Source: Roseovarius sp. UBA3070 (lineage in GTDB: Bacteria; Pseudomonadota; Alphaproteobacteria; Rhodobacterales; Rhodobacteraceae). From it: 6,135 nt of DNA. Shown here piece by piece: positions 4,796-6,135 of this stretch. The number at the start of each line of letters is the position of its first letter. Within the stretch, counting starts at the first letter, position 1. Location of the stretch: NCBI GenBank assembly GCA_002366775.1, contig DFBW01000158.1, positions 1 to 6,135 of the forward strand, given 5' to 3'. The notes under the pieces were generated by a model. It did no database searches, was not told the origin of the DNA, and saw only the letters and a program-made list of their open reading frames with translations. The position numbers and the translations under genes are program-made.

Positions 4796-6135
4796 TTAAC
4801 CTAGTTTTCCAGCCAGCGCCTTGTCGATCAGCTCTACGGTTTCCTGGACCCCGTAGAGAGCAATGAAACCGCCAAAGCGCGGGCCTTGGCTGGCTCCGAG
4901 CAGTACTTCGTACAGTGCTTTGAACCAATCGCGCAATGGGTCGAACCTGTCGCGGCCTACGCCGTAGACGATGGATTGCAGGGCTTCGTCATCCAAAGCG
5001 CCATCATAGGCGGCCAGCTCACTGCGCAAGACAGTGAGCGCCTCGCGCTCAACATCGTTAGGTGTGCGGTATTGGCGCGTTGGTGCCACGAAATCCTGAT
5101 AGTATTTCACCGCATATCCGGCGGCGGCATCCATATCGGGGTTTGCCTCAGGCGAGGCATCCGGCGCATAGCGCTGAATGAAGCCCCACAGTTGATCCTT
5201 GTTATCAGCCGAAGCAACAGACGCCAGATTGAGCAGCATCGAGAAGGGCACAACCATATGGCTTTGCGGAACATCGCCGCCATGGATATGCCAGACGGGG
5301 TTGTTCAGCTGCGCCTTGATGTCTTGTCCGGGATATGCGCGCAATTGCTGGTGGTATTCATCCACTGCCTTGGGGATCACGTCAAAATGCATCCGCTTGG
5401 CGGTTTTGGGCTTTTGATACATGAAATAGCTGAGCGATTCAGTCGCGGCATAGGTCAGCCATTCGTCAATGCTAATGCCATTGCCTGAGGTTTTGGAAAT
5501 CTTCTGGCCGTTTTCATCAAGGAACAGTTCGTAAGTGAAATGCTCGGGCGCGCGCTGCCCCAGCACCCGGCAGATGCCGTCATAGATTGGCGTGTTGGTG
5601 GAATGGTCTTTGCCGTACATCTCAAAATCTACACCAAGAGCGGCCCAACGCGCGCCGAAATCGGGCTTCCATTGCAGTTTCACGTTGCCGCCGGTGACAG
5701 GCAGCGTCCATTCTTTGCCATCGTCGTCGTCAAAGGTGATGGTGCCATCCTTGGCGTTCACCTCTTTCATCGGAACATACAGAACCCGGCCGGTTTCAGG
5801 ATGAAGGGGCAAGAAAATGGAATAGGTTTGGCGGCGTTCTTCGCGCAGTGACTTCAACATGATCTTCATGATGTCGTCATAGCGATCTACGGCGCGCAGC
5901 AGGATTTCATCAAACTGGCCCGACGCATAAAACTGGGTGGCCGAGATGAATTCATATTCAAAGCCAAAGGTATCCAAAAACCGCCGCAGCATGGCGTTGT
6001 TATGATCGCCAAAGCTATCGTGAGTGCCAAACGGATCGGGCACCGATGTAAGCGGCATTTGTAGGTAAGCCTCAAGCTGCTCAGGATCAGGCACATTGCC
6101 GGGCACTTTGCGCATGCCATCCAGATCGTCTGAGA
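4796..6135 (-). CDS. lysK: Lysyl-tRNA synthetase, class I (5' end outside window)
   Basis: This enzyme charges tRNA-Lys with lysine using ATP in the cytoplasm. About 445 C-terminal residues are present. The frame stays open to the right edge, where [11 protein letters not shown] fits the conserved class I sequence, so the ATG at 6115 is internal. Numbered from that Met, WKPDFGARW lies at 149-157 and [10 protein letters not shown] at 161-170, part of the active-site half. The KMSKS-type loop is KISKTSGNG (205-213, about 5503-5477). The helical anticodon-binding region follows and ends in ALAGKLG before TAA. The HIGH-type signature and roughly the first 80-90 residues lie beyond the window. The sequence is class I, as in most alphaproteobacteria and archaea, and is unrelated in fold to class II LysS. 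No clear terminator is seen before the cytochrome gene. Confidence 0.95.
   Translation of the reverse strand, partial: SDDLDGMRKVPGNVPDPEQLEAYLQMPLTSVPDPFGTHDSFGDHNNAMLRRFLDTFGFEYEFISATQFYASGQFDEILLRAVDRYDDIMKIMLKSLREERRQTYSIFLPLHPETGRVLYVPMKEVNAKDGTITFDDDDGKEWTLPVTGGNVKLQWKPDFGARWAALGVDFEMYGKDHSTNTPIYDGICRVLGQRAPEHFTYELFLDENGQKISKTSGNGISIDEWLTYAATESLSYFMYQKPKTAKRMHFDVIPKAVDEYHQQLRAYPGQDIKAQLNNPVWHIHGGDVPQSHMVVPFSMLLNLASVASADNKDQLWGFIQRYAPDASPEANPDMDAAAGYAVKYYQDFVAPTRQYRTPNDVEREALTVLRSELAAYDGALDDEALQSIVYGVGRDRFDPLRDWFKALYEVLLGASQGPRFGGFIALYGVQETVELIDKALAGKLG

Noticed and set aside
4886..5488. 200-residue open frame on + antisense to lysK
   Set aside because: Shadow of lysK; no ribosome site or domain pattern.

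Overview
The window looks like a chromosomal segment from an alphaproteobacterium, most likely Rhodobacterales (roseobacter-type). The reasons are the 23S 3' end finishing in GGCTTGAT, the style of the 5S gene, a class I lysyl-tRNA synthetase, a ParE of about 650 residues without the GyrB insertion, and moderately GC-rich genes. This placement is inference; no database was searched.

Layout. Positions 1-488 are the 3' part of a 23S rRNA gene and 581-701 a 5S rRNA gene, both on +. The 5S gene is flanked by a complementary processing stem, and the operon closes with an intrinsic terminator at 761-784. No tRNA follows the 5S gene. Positions 785-1040 hold no gene but are dense in inverted repeats. 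The largest, 831-973, has 22-bp arms, and smaller ones lie at 980-1014 and 1018-1048. Next, on the minus strand, comes a topoisomerase IV operon: parE (3355 to 1391), followed by a TTG-started 117-residue ORF (1394 to 1041) whose start overlaps the parE stop. That ORF resembles Imm45-type immunity proteins of polymorphic toxin systems and is clearly lower in GC than parE.

Divergent from parE, on +, is a 225-residue lipoprotein with an HEITH zinc-peptidase-like motif (3495-4172). It converges on a minus-strand monohaem cytochrome c lipoprotein (4660 to 4265). Upstream of the cytochrome gene is a near-consensus FNR/FnrL-type box with a -10-like hexamer at class II spacing. Upstream of that, also on minus, is lysK (class I LysRS), which runs off the right edge of the window.

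How the genes fit together. Most of the window is housekeeping: ribosomal RNA, chromosome decatenation and tRNA charging. The accessory parts are the Imm45-like gene with the repeat-rich stretch beside it, the HEITH lipoprotein, and the probably oxygen- or NO-regulated cytochrome. The strongest candidate for something unusual is the orphan immunity-like gene translationally coupled to parE, placed between parE and the rrn operon with no toxin in view.
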